Of a DNA stretch of 64,000 bases, positions 12,900 to 23,850 are shown piece by piece (position 1 is the first letter of the stretch; the number at the start of each line of letters is the position of its first letter). Position numbers and translations under genes: made by a program. The notes under the pieces were generated by a model that had not been told where the DNA came from, searched no databases, and saw nothing but the letters and a program-made list of their open reading frames with translations. The DNA is from Prinia subflava. Lineage: Eukaryota > Chordata > Aves > Passeriformes > Cisticolidae. The stretch lies in NCBI RefSeq assembly GCF_021018805.1, contig NC_086248.1, positions 98,417,239-98,481,238 on the forward strand, read 5' to 3'.

Positions 12900-14734
12900 A
12901 TTTAGGAAGAGAAATGTGACAGTCTTGGAAGTGACAGGTGAAGTACTCAGCACGTGACAGCGCACAGCTAATAAGCAGCAAAGAGGACATCATGGAAATG
13001 CCTGCTGTTGTTTGCTTTTATCCTCACCATCCGTTTGTCTTTTGACTATTGCAAAGTCTCCGAGCCACAATTAGGAGTGAACTTGTTGCAAGAGTTCCCA
13101 GATTTAACTGAGCTCCCTTGAAATGAAACCATTAATAACAACCTTTTGCAAGGACAAAACAGGATGTACTGTGCTCTGGTACAGCCAGGAATATGCTGTC
13201 CTGGGGGCTGGGGAGCCCCGCTGCAGCACACAGGGACAGCTGCCACCCAGGGACAAGCTCCGGGAGCTTGAACCCAATCCCATTGAAATCAATAGGAATT
13301 TTAGTATCCCTGAAGCAGGAGCCATGGGATGCAGAACTCAAGTCTGGTTGCGGGAAATATATTTAGTAGTGAGAAACGAGAGTGGGCTATTAGGAAGACA
13401 ATTTTTTTCTTTTATTTCATGTATCTCATCTTCCAAAGGTAGTGAGATCCCTGCCCCAGTCTCTAACTGGAGTGCATCTAATGGGACCTTGATTTGCCTT
13501 TTTTGATCAATGAGGAACACTATCTGCCCTACCTCTTGGCAGGACAGACAAAAATGCTGACATTACAGTGGTGGAAGCATAGAAGTGCAGGTCCAGATCC
13601 TGGCTCATGGTCTGGACCTCTTGCTCATCCCTGCTCCTGAACAGCTAGCCCTGGGTGGCAGCTGAGGAGTTCTTCATGTATTTTTGGAAGAGAAGTCTCC
13701 TAGCTGTCTAGAAACCATACACTTGCCTTTCTGCCTGTCTGGGGCAAGAGCACGTGATGCCAAAGTCATGAGCTGACCCTGGGTGACACTTGGGTGTCTC
13801 TGGCTAGTATAGGAATAGAGCTCAGAGTCATTGGCAGGATCAGTCATTTACTCACTAAAAAAAGGTTGGTTTGGACTAAAGGAGAATGTTTGCAAATGTC
13901 ACCTCAAGTCAGCAGACAGTCACACCAGTGCCTCAGACATGAGGGTTAAATCCATGTATAAAGAAGGCTGGCTGGCTTCAGACTTATTTCAGGGAAGTTC
14001 TTTCATTTTGCTGAGCAAACCAAACTACCAGAAATGTTCTTCTGACTGATCTAAAATGAACCCACTTGACCTTCTTTCTGATTTGATTAATAGGAGGAAG
14101 AATTTAGTATTTGTACAGTTTTAATAACAAGCCATCAAGGAGAAGCCATGAACTGTGGGTGAGCCATATCGAGAGCCTCCTGGAGAAGGGAAAATTGTCC
14201 CAGGCTGATCCACAGCAGTTCCATGAACTCCGTGGAACTCCTCAAGACTCACTGAGGTGCCATCTCCCAGGCCCTGGAAATTGGAAGACACCCCTCATGG
14301 CTTATGGGTGCTGTCAAGAATGGCTGCATCATCAAAAAAGTCCTCATTGCAGCAGGTTTTACAAGAAAAAGCAGAGTGAGCATGGGACACTTGTAGTGGG
14401 GATAAAAAGGATTCTTTTACGAATAAAGTTATTTTTAAATGTTGAAATGTATCTAAAATAAAAAAGGCCACTACGTAGAAGTGGCCCAAGCAATGTGACA
14501 ATAAAACAGGAACCCATCTGCTTTGTTTTATGGTCTCCTGCCCTCCATGCCCAGCACACAAAGCCCAACACCAGAGGACCAGCCTTGTGTCCAAAGAAGT
14601 CGAAACTTGCAAGAGCAAATTTGGCAGAAGCTGCCTTGCAGAGTAACTTTGAAGAGAAGCAGCTTGCTCCTTTTGGGGACAGGGAGGGAGGCATGTTACT
14701 AGGTAAAAACTGCTTTATCCCTGTGTGTCTAAAC
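12900..14734. other. Intergenic DNA, no gene recognised
   Basis: Short frames only. A small imperfect palindrome (GGCCACT ... AGTGGCC) occurs near 14,467-14,488. No gene, RNA or repeat family is supported. Confidence 0.5.
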
Positions 14735-15080
14735 CCGAACCCGTGCCGCGGTGTTTGCCGACAGCAGAGGGGGGTGTTGGGCCGCTTTTCCCGCGCTCGC
14801 CGCGCCGGGCCCCGAGCGCCCTCAGAGCCCTCAGGAGGCACCGGCTGGGCGGGCCGGCTCCCATCGTGTGCCCGAGGGGTGAAACGGAGCTATGGGGGCG
14901 TCTGCAAGGGCTTCTCGCCCCCTCCTCATCTCCCGGTTCGTGGGCAGAGGGGGGTCTTGTCCTGGCCCTTTGCGGCCCCTCGGCTGCTCCCGCGCCGTGC
15001 CGGAGCAAAGCCCCTCCGTGGGCAGCGCTCAGGAGCGCGTCTCACGCCTGCAAAGTGGCTCCCGGAGAGCAGGGTGAGGG
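14735..15080. promoter_or_regulatory. Second orphan CpG-rich patch, candidate promoter
   Basis: A short block very rich in CpG and G+C sits in ordinary flanks. It contains GCGCTCGCCGCG-type clusters and GC-box-like motifs such as GGGCGGGCC. A possible plus-strand splice donor (AGG followed by GTGAGG) lies near 15,072. Frames through it are open by composition. A start site for a lncRNA or for LBH (minus strand) is possible, but no coding exon is visible. Confidence 0.4.
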
Positions 15081-15170
15081 CTGGGAATTCATTCCCAGCA
15101 CAGAACTGGAAGTGCTCAGCTCTGTGGGCCTGGGATAGCAGCCTCTGACAGTCACAGGCCCCACGTAAAT

Positions 15171-15855
15171 TCATAGAATGATTTGGTTGGGAGAGAGCCT
15201 TAAAGTTCACTTCGTTCCAGATTCCTGTCAGGGGCAGGCACACCTCCCACTAGACCATGCTGAAATGGGGCCATCCAGCTTGGTCTTGAACACTTCCAGG
15301 GCAGGGGCATCCACAGCTTCTCTGGGCAACCTGTGCCAGTGCCTCACCACCCTCTAAGCAAAGAACTCCCTAACATGTAATCTAAATTGCTTCTTGTTTA
15401 GTTCACAACCATTCCCCCATGTCCTATCCAAATCTGCCCATGTAAGAAGTCACTCTCAATTTTTTCATAAGTTCTCTTTAAGTACTTGAAGGTACATTAG
15501 GGTCTCTTCAGAGCCTTCTCTTCTCCAGGCCGAACAGCCCCAGCTCTCTCAGCCTGTCTTCATAGGAGACGTGCCCCAGCCCTCTGAGCATCTTTCTGGC
15601 CCTCCACTGGACCGTCTTTAAGAGGTCCATGCCTCTCTTCTGCTGGGCCCCAGAGCTGGGCACAGAACTCCCGGTGGAGTCTCACAAGGGCAGAGTAGAG
15701 GACAGGCAGGATCCCTGACCTCAACATATTGACAGTGCTGCTTGTGATGCATTCACAAGAACCCCTAAGTCCTCATCAGGGCTGCTCTCAAGGAGTTCTT
15801 TTCCCTGTCTCTGCTCATGTTTGGGGCTGCCCCAACCCAGGTGTTGCAGATGGCC
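15171..15855 (-). mobile_element. CR1 LINE fragment (3' end), minus orientation
   Basis: The left edge begins TCATAGAATGATTTGG, the reverse complement of the CR1 3' terminus. Typical CR1 segments follow in order: the GGGCAACCTGTGCCAGTGCCT stretch, then TTCTCCAGGCCGAACAGCCC. After these come TTTCTGGCCCTCCACTGGA, GGCACAGAACTCC and GGGCTGCTCTCAA. The order shows a minus-strand element about 685 bp long, truncated at its 5' end like most avian CR1. Scattered substitutions and small deletions mean it is inactive. Confidence 0.9.
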
Positions 15856-17400
15856 TCACTGTGAGCAGGTCCCAGAGCAGGACGAAGGGACAAAGCCGCT
15901 CCCTGCTGCAGTGCTGTGCAACCTGCTCAGTGCTGGCCAGTTGTGTAGCTGGTCCCCCTGAAATGGTGTATTTCGTGGTTAAAGAAAGGCCCTGCAGGGG
16001 AAGAGTACACCTTTTATAGATTGGTTTAGCTCCTGGAGACAAAAGGTATTCTATGGAATTAAACATTAAAGCTACCCTGGATTATTCATTAAGCATCAAT
16101 TATCATCATCACATTTACTGTCAGATGTTTCAATGCTGCTATTCTGCTCAAGGAGGGAACATATTTTTAGGCTGGTTTCCGAAGGAAGGATGTTCTTGGG
16201 GTCAGTTGTGCAGTGTGCTTGTCTGTCTGTCCTCACTGATCCAGTGAGGACATTTCAGACAAAGGTTTTTGGCAGGCTGGAAGTCCCCACACACTGTGTT
16301 GCTGCAGATTGATTAGCCAAGGGGATGGTGGGGAGCTCCCCAGACCCAGCTAGGGATGTGGGCGTAGGAAGAACAAGCACCTGATGGGGGCAAGAGAAGC
16401 TCCAGGCAGGGCAGCACTGGGGAGCTCAGCCATGGGACACCACAGAGTGGGAGATTCAGCTTCCCTAACTCTGCTGCCCGCTGAATGATTTACACAAATA
16501 CCTGCCAGCTATGAATCGGCTCCTTGCTCCACGTTCCTTCTGCTACTTCCGCCTCCCCTTGTTTGTGCTTTAAAGCATTGCAAAGTTGGAACAAGCTTTG
16601 GTGTAACAACAAAGGCAGCCTCATCTGCAAACCAGGATGTTCCAAAATAAGGTCTAATTTTCCTGTGCGAGAACCTAAGGCAAAAGGAAATTGATATCCA
16701 CTCGACAGGCAAACACAAACAAGGACTTATTATTTATCATTAAAACATCTTAAAAAGGCTCTAGAGCCCTAAAAGCAAAAGTTTGATGCTGTATAAAAGA
16801 ATTATGTTTCTGAGATGTATCAGTTCAATAATTAAAACAGCATCTATGAAATATAAATGTAAGATATTAATAAATTAAATTAAATTAAAACCACTGAAAG
16901 ACAATTATCTTGTAAAAGATCTCTGATAGCTAAACTAATGAGATGTAGAGAGATTAATTTAGATCCCCATTTTGGGAGGTGATTATAAATTTCTATAATG
17001 CCACATCCAGTTACTAGGTTGTTATTGAAACCTGTGAAATACATTTGGAAAGGTTTTTAAATATTCAGGATGAAGTAGAAATTAGAAAGGAGTTAGAAAT
17101 AATTAAAAGTTAGCCGTCTTGTCACATTGCAGCTTTAATCCTATTACCTCTTCTGGTTTACAAAGCTTCAGATGTCTCTCAAAGCATTGATCTGTGGGGA
17201 CGGTGGGCTTTATGAGCAGGGATTTATGTGTTTTAATAACTGCTGAACTTCAGATGTTTCTCTGGTTTTGCTTATTTGGGGGATTGTTTCTACGTAGGAT
17301 TATCGCCCTTCCTGCCAGCACTGCTTGATGGATTTCTTTGGCCATAGGGCAGGACAGGCCATCACCCGTGGTCCCACTGAGCCCCCAGAGCCCCACAGCT
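15856..17400. other. Intergenic DNA with an AT-rich block
   Basis: No gene is seen. Positions 16,730-17,120 are markedly AT-rich. They hold (ATTAA) repeats near 16,870, several homeodomain-type TAAT cores and a perfect 12-base palindrome (GGCTCTAGAGCC, 16,757-16,768). This could be a conserved regulatory element or simply AT-rich spacer. Conservation cannot be judged from one sequence. Confidence 0.4.
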
Positions 17401-17519
17401 TTCCTTGCAGCTCGTGGTGAAAATGCAGAGGAGCATCAGGGTGAAGCACAAGCCTTTGCTCCTCTATTTCTCTGGCTGTGTAGCAAAACACAGAGCTCTT
17501 GGGGAATGCAGTAAGGTGA

Positions 17520-18320
17520 TGGTGCAATGCATGCCCATAACCCGTGATCTGTGGCCTTGCCACTGCCAGAGGTTGGCCATGAGGTTGGCCAACCCTGTTT
17601 TGGTTGGAACTTGCCATGCGGGAAGCTCTTGGATAGTTTTGTGTAAGGACTCAGGGACCTCACCCATCAGTGCTCAGTTCTGCTTTTCCTGGTCTGAGGG
17701 GTGGCAAAAGGTCTCCAGCAGCACGTCTTGGCTGTATTTTTGCAGAGCAGCAGGAGCACAGCAGTGTCTGCCTGAGCCAGGAGGAGAATCGCAGGCAGGG
17801 GAGGGCAGTGGGGCCTTGAAACCTCTGGCACAGGGTGATAGCGGCAGGCGCTGTCAGCTACTCCCCCATGGACAGCTGCTGTGGCCTCGGCCTTGGGGCT
17901 GGCAAACGCCGCTCCCGGGCAGCAGGGAGGGCGAGGAGCAGTTCTGCAAGGTGTGCACAGCCCTGCCTGGAGGAGCAGTGCCGACATCACCGCACCTGCG
18001 GGCAGAGGAGCGGGGCCAGGGGAGCCCTAGGGGCGGCACACAGACAGCCCCGGGTGGACTCCAGCAGAGGAGGAGGCAGAATCCCAGCAGCAGCAGCCTG
18101 GAGAATCAGCCAGAGGGGTTCCACCATCAGCGCTGTGCTCCTTAGAGGTGAAGGGCTTGTGCCAGGACACCTGCACCTCAAGCAGCAGAGGGGTGAGCAT
18201 AAACTGGGGAAAGCCATAGCAGACAGGGGAGGGGGTGGGTTTAATACTGATAAGGGATTGTTTTTCCCTTTTATCTCCTTTTTCTCTAATAGTCTAGATA
18301 ATATCATCCAGCACTGTAAG
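17520..18320 (+). repeat. Upstream LTR-like repeat of an old endogenous retrovirus
   Basis: This segment is related to 23,200-23,850 in the same orientation. The clearest homology runs over about 17,845-18,310 against 23,370-23,835. It includes a 29-base identical stretch (18,055-18,083 against 23,565-23,593) and a matching TTTCTCTAATA-type T-rich end near 18,280. The copies differ at many positions, and this one carries roughly 200 extra bases near 17,600-17,830. A direct-repeat pair flanking a gag-like frame is the layout of an LTR retroelement. The outer boundaries, target-site duplication and primer-binding site could not be fixed. Confidence 0.6.
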
Positions 18321-18957
18321 TGGATTGATTAACACTCTTTGATCAGCTGTTAGAACTCTGAAGCAGTCAAAGAGCAGATTCTCCTGTGTGGTGTGCTTCT
18401 CCAGCCCACGTAAAGGCACGAATTGTGGTGCACAGGACCAGCAGAGAAGGCAGCAGCCGTCTGGGGAGCCCTTCTGGCATTTTTGTGAGTAGCCTTTCTG
18501 AGAGAGCCTTCCCTGGGGTGCTATTCTGTGGCAGTCAGAACCAGCAGCAAGGCTACTCTGTGTTCACGTAGCCTCAAGTGTCTTGCTGAACGCATAGCAC
18601 CCGCTTTTGGGGGCAGCACAGACTAGTGGAAAATACTGAAGTGGGGAATCCAGCAGGTTTGGAAGCCTTCCTTCTTCTGTCTTGGGAAGAGAAATGTTCA
18701 GGGGATGCCTCTAAAAGTCTTTAGACAGAGGAATGAAAGCTCTTTGCCTTGTCTATGAGAAGAGATAAATTAGAAATCCCTGCTTAGGGGATTTCACGGT
18801 TGAGAAAGCCTTCTGGAGGGAAGTACACTAGAAAAACAACAGAGGAACAAGCCCAGATTTGGGTGAGGCTCTGCCATCTTTTCTCAACCTGTTTGAGCTG
18901 TAGTTTGTAAACAGACCTTTCTTTAAAGTCTAAAATACCTTTAGATAAGACAAAAAG
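18321..18957 (+). other. Leader between the LTR-like repeat and the gag-like frame
   Basis: About 640 bases separate the repeat from the start codon of the gag-like frame, a usual length for a retroviral leader. No primer-binding site could be assigned with confidence. Only short frames are present. Confidence 0.4.
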
Positions 18958-20268
18958 ATGTCAGAGCTGGCAAACTGGGTTATTCAGTGGGGAACAAACC
19001 CCTGGGGTCCAAACTCTTGCAGAAGTATGCAGCAGGCTGACCTAGAGTTTGCCAGATTAAAAGAGATGACCAAGTGTAAACTCTTCTCCCAAAAATCCTT
19101 AAAATGTGCAGGAGCGTGGGCTGTGTGGTTAGTTGCCAAAAGCTTAGCTGAAGAAAAACAGGCAGCCCAGGTAGAAATTCAGAACCTAAGGGGGGAAAAC
19201 AAGAAACTAAAAGAAGAAATAAAGGCTCAGCAGCTTAAACTAGAGGAGGTTATAACTCGAGAAGGAGCTGTGGCCATGGAACGAGTGCGAAGTGTTCTCC
19301 AGTATCAAGAGGTGTGTGAACAAAAAAAGGCCATTTTGAATGAAAATCAGGCATTGAAGGAAAAAGTAGCCATCAGTACAAAAGCTGTAGAGGAGGCACA
19401 AGAAACAATCCAGTTACTGGTGCAAAAGATACAGACCCTAAAAGAGAAAGGCACAGACCACCGGGCCTGTGAGGTCAAGATGGAAAAGTTAAAAGCCGCA
19501 TTAGAGGCGAAGCACGGGACTGTCACGGCCTCTACAAACACACCCCATCAAAGGGAAGATGAGCACTGGGATGGAAAGGAATGGGTTAATCCAGAGGGCA
19601 GCCCCTCCACAGAGCAGTGTCAGCCTGCGAACCCACAGTCAGTATGTTTTGAGAGGCCAGAAAGATTCAAAACAAATCCTGTTTCACTTACCCGTGCTCC
19701 GGTGGCCGGGAATAGGGAGAGGGGGGCAGCGGAGCAGGGAAGCGAGAGCAATGTGCAGCTGCAGGCAGAACAAGTTAGCACGGCGGGAACAAGCACCGCT
19801 GGCCCAGCTCCTCGCCAGTTCAGCCCCAGGGGCACCCAGGGAAGGAGAGAGCAGTCGGCAGGCAGTGTCTGGGCCAGGGAGGACAGAGGGGGATCCGGGA
19901 GAGGAAGGGGCAGCAGAGGAAGGGAAAACTCCAGGGATGTGCAGGACTCCGACGTTCTGCAGACCACTGCCTGTGCTGGTGTGACCCCCCAGAGCCCCTT
20001 CGTGGGCAAAGGAAGGAAAGGAAGGTGGCAGGGCAAGAGACAGTGGCAGTACGGTGCAGCCCCCCGATTCGTGGTACAAAATACCGTGGCCAGGAGGGAG
20101 CTGAGCACGATGCGAGTGGACATATGGAGGGAGCTTCGGAGGCAGGGGGAGGACATGGCCCGCTGGGATAACGCTCCCACCAGGGTTTTGTTGGATCGCC
20201 TGCTGGAGATCACCGGGAGAAGAGAGGGAAGCGAGCCCGGGGCTCCTCCCCTCCCTGTCCTAGCCTAA
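18958..20268 (+). CDS. Gag-like protein of an endogenous retrovirus, intact 436-codon frame
   Basis: The frame starts MSELANW and runs 436 codons without interruption. Residues about 62-186 are rich in Leu, Glu and Lys with heptad spacing and should form a long coiled coil. Residues 187-300 are polar and low in complexity. Residues 307-325 are an Arg/Gly-rich basic box (GRGRGSRGR), followed by basic WQGKRQW at 357-363. The C-terminus (about 375-422) looks helical. There is no CCHC zinc knuckle. A coiled coil plus a Gly/Arg box without a knuckle recalls foamy-virus and ERV-L type Gag, so a class III-like origin is my inference. The likely role is capsid assembly and RNA binding. It lies between two diverged LTR-like repeats, with no recognisable pro or pol after it. 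An alternative is a host gene domesticated from gag. Confidence 0.6.
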   Translation: MSELANWVIQWGTNPWGPNSCRSMQQADLEFARLKEMTKCKLFSQKSLKCAGAWAVWLVAKSLAEEKQAAQVEIQNLRGENKKLKEEIKAQQLKLEEVITREGAVAMERVRSVLQYQEVCEQKKAILNENQALKEKVAISTKAVEEAQETIQLLVQKIQTLKEKGTDHRACEVKMEKLKAALEAKHGTVTASTNTPHQREDEHWDGKEWVNPEGSPSTEQCQPANPQSVCFERPERFKTNPVSLTRAPVAGNRERGAAEQGSESNVQLQAEQVSTAGTSTAGPAPRQFSPRGTQGRREQSAGSVWAREDRGGSGRGRGSRGRENSRDVQDSDVLQTTACAGVTPQSPFVGKGRKGRWQGKRQWQYGAAPRFVVQNTVARRELSTMRVDIWRELRRQGEDMARWDNAPTRVLLDRLLEITGRREGSEPGAPPLPVLA

Positions 20269-23199
20269 GGCAGTCAGTCCCCCTCTTCCCCGGGCTCGTG
20301 GTCATCCCAAAACGGGACCACTGGGGAAGGCTCCCACACTGGGAGCAGTGGGAGACGGGAAGCAGAGCCCTCGAGGTATCATCCATGTCACATATAAAGC
20401 CGGGGCACCAGACCGTGTCTGGTGCAAATTGAGAAGGCTCCTCTGGTGAGAGAAATGCAGGAGGAGTGAAGTGTTAAGGGAGTTCGGGTTTCCTTATTTT
20501 TACAGAAGAAACACAGGGAAAAGTTGACTGTTCCAGCAGGAACAATTCTGCACTAAAGCAGAGGCTGCTTGAGCTCTGCTGCAGCCACCCTGGCACCCAC
20601 TTTGCTGCACTGATTCTGGGCAGGGGTATCAAATGCTGCCCAGGCCAAGTTAGCAGAAGCTGTTTTGGGAAAAAAAGAAGGCTTTTAGGACTGATAAAAC
20701 ACTGGAGCTGTGATACCAGCTGGGCTACTGTGTTTGTGAGAAGTGATGTGCAGCAGTCAGACTGGGAATGGGCTCTAGGTATGAAGGGCTGTGCAAGAAA
20801 AGTTACAGGAGCCACAAGCATGGTATAAACTCTGAGGGTGAAGCAAGGAGGAAAGAGTAACATCTTCTTGCTGGGTCTTCTGCAGGCAATCCAAAAGGGT
20901 TTGGATTTACCAAAAGAAAAAAAGCCCACCATTTAAAAAAATAATACCTGCCTGTTGTCAGAGGCAAAGCAGAGAATTCAAGAGGTACAAGCAGAGCAAA
21001 TTCAAGAGGTGTCAACAAAATGAAGCAGCTCGTGTTTAGCCTTAGTATTGTTAAATTCAGTAGTGTGTTCTCACATAAATGTGTGGAAGTACATGCAGCA
21101 AAGACATTTAGGAGTGGTATCAAAAAAAAGGAAAAAAGGATTGAAACAGAAATGTGAACTAATTGCTACCAATGCTTTAAAAGTTAAAAGCTGGGAAAGT
21201 GGCAGATTATGTATGTACCTGTAAAGTTTTGAGGGGATGGTTATAAATGATAAAATATTCTAATTGACTTGGGACAGAATTCACTCTGAAAGTAAAAAGT
21301 TAAATCTGTGATGCATGGTTGGTGCATTAACACCAGCCTTTTTTTTCCTTAGAGTAGAGAGGAAAAAGGGGAGTTAAAAAAAAATTAAAAAACACGTATC
21401 ATGGTAAAGTATACACATTAAATGTAATATTTTTAAATTGAAATATAAAGTTCTTCTGTTACAGAGATGAGATGGAACCAGATGGAACTATTATGATGGA
21501 GGATTGGTGAGCAAGTGTTTAAAAACATCAGCTAATAAATTGTATAAAAATGTGAAGATGGAGTTTATTAGATCCTTAATATCAGAAGTTTTATGGGTGT
21601 AAATACTTTCTACCTTGTTTAACTGCGATAACTATTCATAATCTTTGCTGTTTTATCTTCCATAGGTAGCACAGAAGAATAAGTAACAATTCCAAATTAC
21701 AGATATTATTAATTGTATTATGCTTAATGCTTGCTTTCTTGCTTTTATTTTGCTTTATTATAATACATGCATAGATATGTGGAAAAATATAATCTTTTTT
21801 TAGAACAGTTGCTATTACTGAAGCTCAAATAAGAGAAAAGAATTAACACGCAGTGGTGACAAGGAAAAAGCTGATCCATTTTAAAGGGGTCACCATCTCC
21901 AGATAAGAGAAATCTAGTTTCCTTGGATGAATATGGACACACCTCCTGTTATTGATAGTGATCCTGACTGATAGAGCACCTGTAGATGTAAAACAGGGAA
22001 CACATAGCTGAAAAACATAGTACTTTGGAATACTATGAGAAGCAAAGATGAACAAATGAAGTATAGAAATTTTTAGTATAGGGTGAGTTACATTTCAAAA
22101 ATATATACATTTAGTGTAGCTTTGCACAGTTTTTAGTTTAATTTAGAGCACCTATGTATAAATGGATGGTGCTGGGATAGGGAGAAAGCTAAAGATCCCC
22201 AGTGATGGGGATATCAAATCACTGCATACATAGATGATACATGTAATGTGCTGATAAAAAAATTTGTTTAGTTATGGAAGAGATGAGGAGGTGACTTCAA
22301 CGCTGACAGCAGGAGGTTTCCTGAGCTGAGAGCTGCACAGTGGCCATGTCCAGCAGCCCAGCAAGGCGGAGCGCTCCCAGCTGCCTCTCTGGAGGGACAC
22401 CAGCAAACAAGAAGCACTTACACATGCAAATTGCTGACAAAAAGATAATCAGTTTAGAACTGGGTCTAGCCAGAGGTGAATAGGAAATATGCCCTTTGGT
22501 TTCCAGTGGGAATGTAATCACTTGTATTGGCATCCAGCTGTGTTTGTGTGTCTCTCCAGAATCCAGAAATCGCCTCTGCATGTCTAAGCTGTCTGGTAAT
22601 ACATGACTGTTTATTGTAACTTCAATTTAAATGTATGATTTTAATGACAATATTTTTAGAAGTGACACTAAAATTACTAGAAACTTTTTAACTGTATACT
22701 GAACAACAAAACTTTTGAACTGTGTAAATTTGGGCTAGGTTTTGATCAGCTGTTGCAGATCACAGCATCTACCTGTAATTTTTGCAGTCTCACAGGCACC
22801 AAAGCAAGGTTTGCAGTGTGTCACAAAAATGAGCAAGTTGCTCTTACTACAACAGCAACAGAAGATGCTGGCCATCCATCATACTTGGTGCAAATCCTTC
22901 CTTGTTGGTGCTCCCATCACCTAGTGAAAATTTTAACTAGACTGTCAAGTCTAGAAGTGTGATCCTGGGAACTGCAAGAATTCGGTTAATTGTGCAAACT
23001 ATTAAACTGGCTATAAAATAAAATATTACGTGAAACAAGTAGCAGCCATGCACCAAAGTCAAGGGCTAGAGGCCACCCTCAGACCCACACGAGGCAAGAC
23101 CAGGTAGGAAAGAGCAAATGCCTCCAAGAAGATCAGCTGCTCGGTCCTAGTGAGGAGCCTTGAGCCACAGGAGGGTTTGCAATGTCCTTGCTGGACTCG
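20269..23199 (+). other. Decayed or missing pol region of the retrovirus-like unit
   Basis: After the gag-like stop the first 150 bases are GC-rich and continue open in another frame for a short way. From about 20,450 the sequence becomes AT-rich and full of stops on both strands. I could not recognise protease, reverse transcriptase, RNase H, integrase or envelope motifs. Only about 2.9 kb remain before the downstream repeat, so pol is absent, deleted or beyond recognition. Confidence 0.5.
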
Positions 23200-23850
23200 T
23201 GTGTGACAGCCCATGCCCGTGGGGTGGCAGAAGGGCTTTGTTTGCCCTCATGAAAAACAGCCTGGCCACTGCCAGGAACAGGCCACAGGCCGTGTACTAA
23301 CGCTGCAAAACCTGAGAGAGAGGTTTGTGAACCTTGCTTTGGCTGGGACATGCAGGGGTCCAGCAGCCCCGGCGCTATGCACTACTCCCTCCCAGGCAGC
23401 TGCTGCACCAGCAGAGGAACGTGACCTCGGGGCGGGGAAACATCGCTCACAACAGCCGGGAGCGCCAGGAGCAGCTCTGCCGGGGCCAGTGCAACGTACC
23501 CAGCTCTGAGGACCGAGGAGCACAGCGAGGGGAGCCTCAAAGACAGGGCAGAAGCAGCCCCAGATGGACTCCAGCAGAGGAGGAGGCAGAATCACCATGA
23601 CCATACTCCCACCGTGGTCGCTGTGCTGCTGGAGCAAGGACTTGTTGGACCCATGACACCTGCAGCCTCCCCCTTCTCCTGGCAGACAGACAGCACCTCT
23701 GAATCTGGTACCCTGGGAGTGGAGGGCTGAGCAAAGCCCGGGGAAAGCTGCAGCAGCTGGAGTGTGCTTATGAGTTAGTTTAGACCCTTTCTCTCTAATA
23801 CCTTAGGTAATATTGTTTATCAGTTTATTGTACTATCTGAGCATACTGGT
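23200..23850 (+). repeat. Downstream LTR-like repeat of the old endogenous retrovirus
   Basis: This is a direct-orientation relative of the 17.5-18.3 kb repeat. Shared landmarks in order are a TGGCCACTGCCAG-like segment near 23,265, then AACCTTGCTTTGGCTGGGAC against AACCCTGTTTTGGTTGGAAC. A GGCAGCTGCTG-like segment follows, then the 29-base identity at 23,565-23,593 and a CTCTAATA...GGTAATAT end near 23,800. Substitutions and indels are numerous between the copies. Confidence 0.6.

Noticed and set aside
1..15100. LBH coding exons expected from mammalian gene order
   Set aside because: I found none of the conserved LBH segments in any frame. The gene, if syntenic, probably lies to the left of this window.
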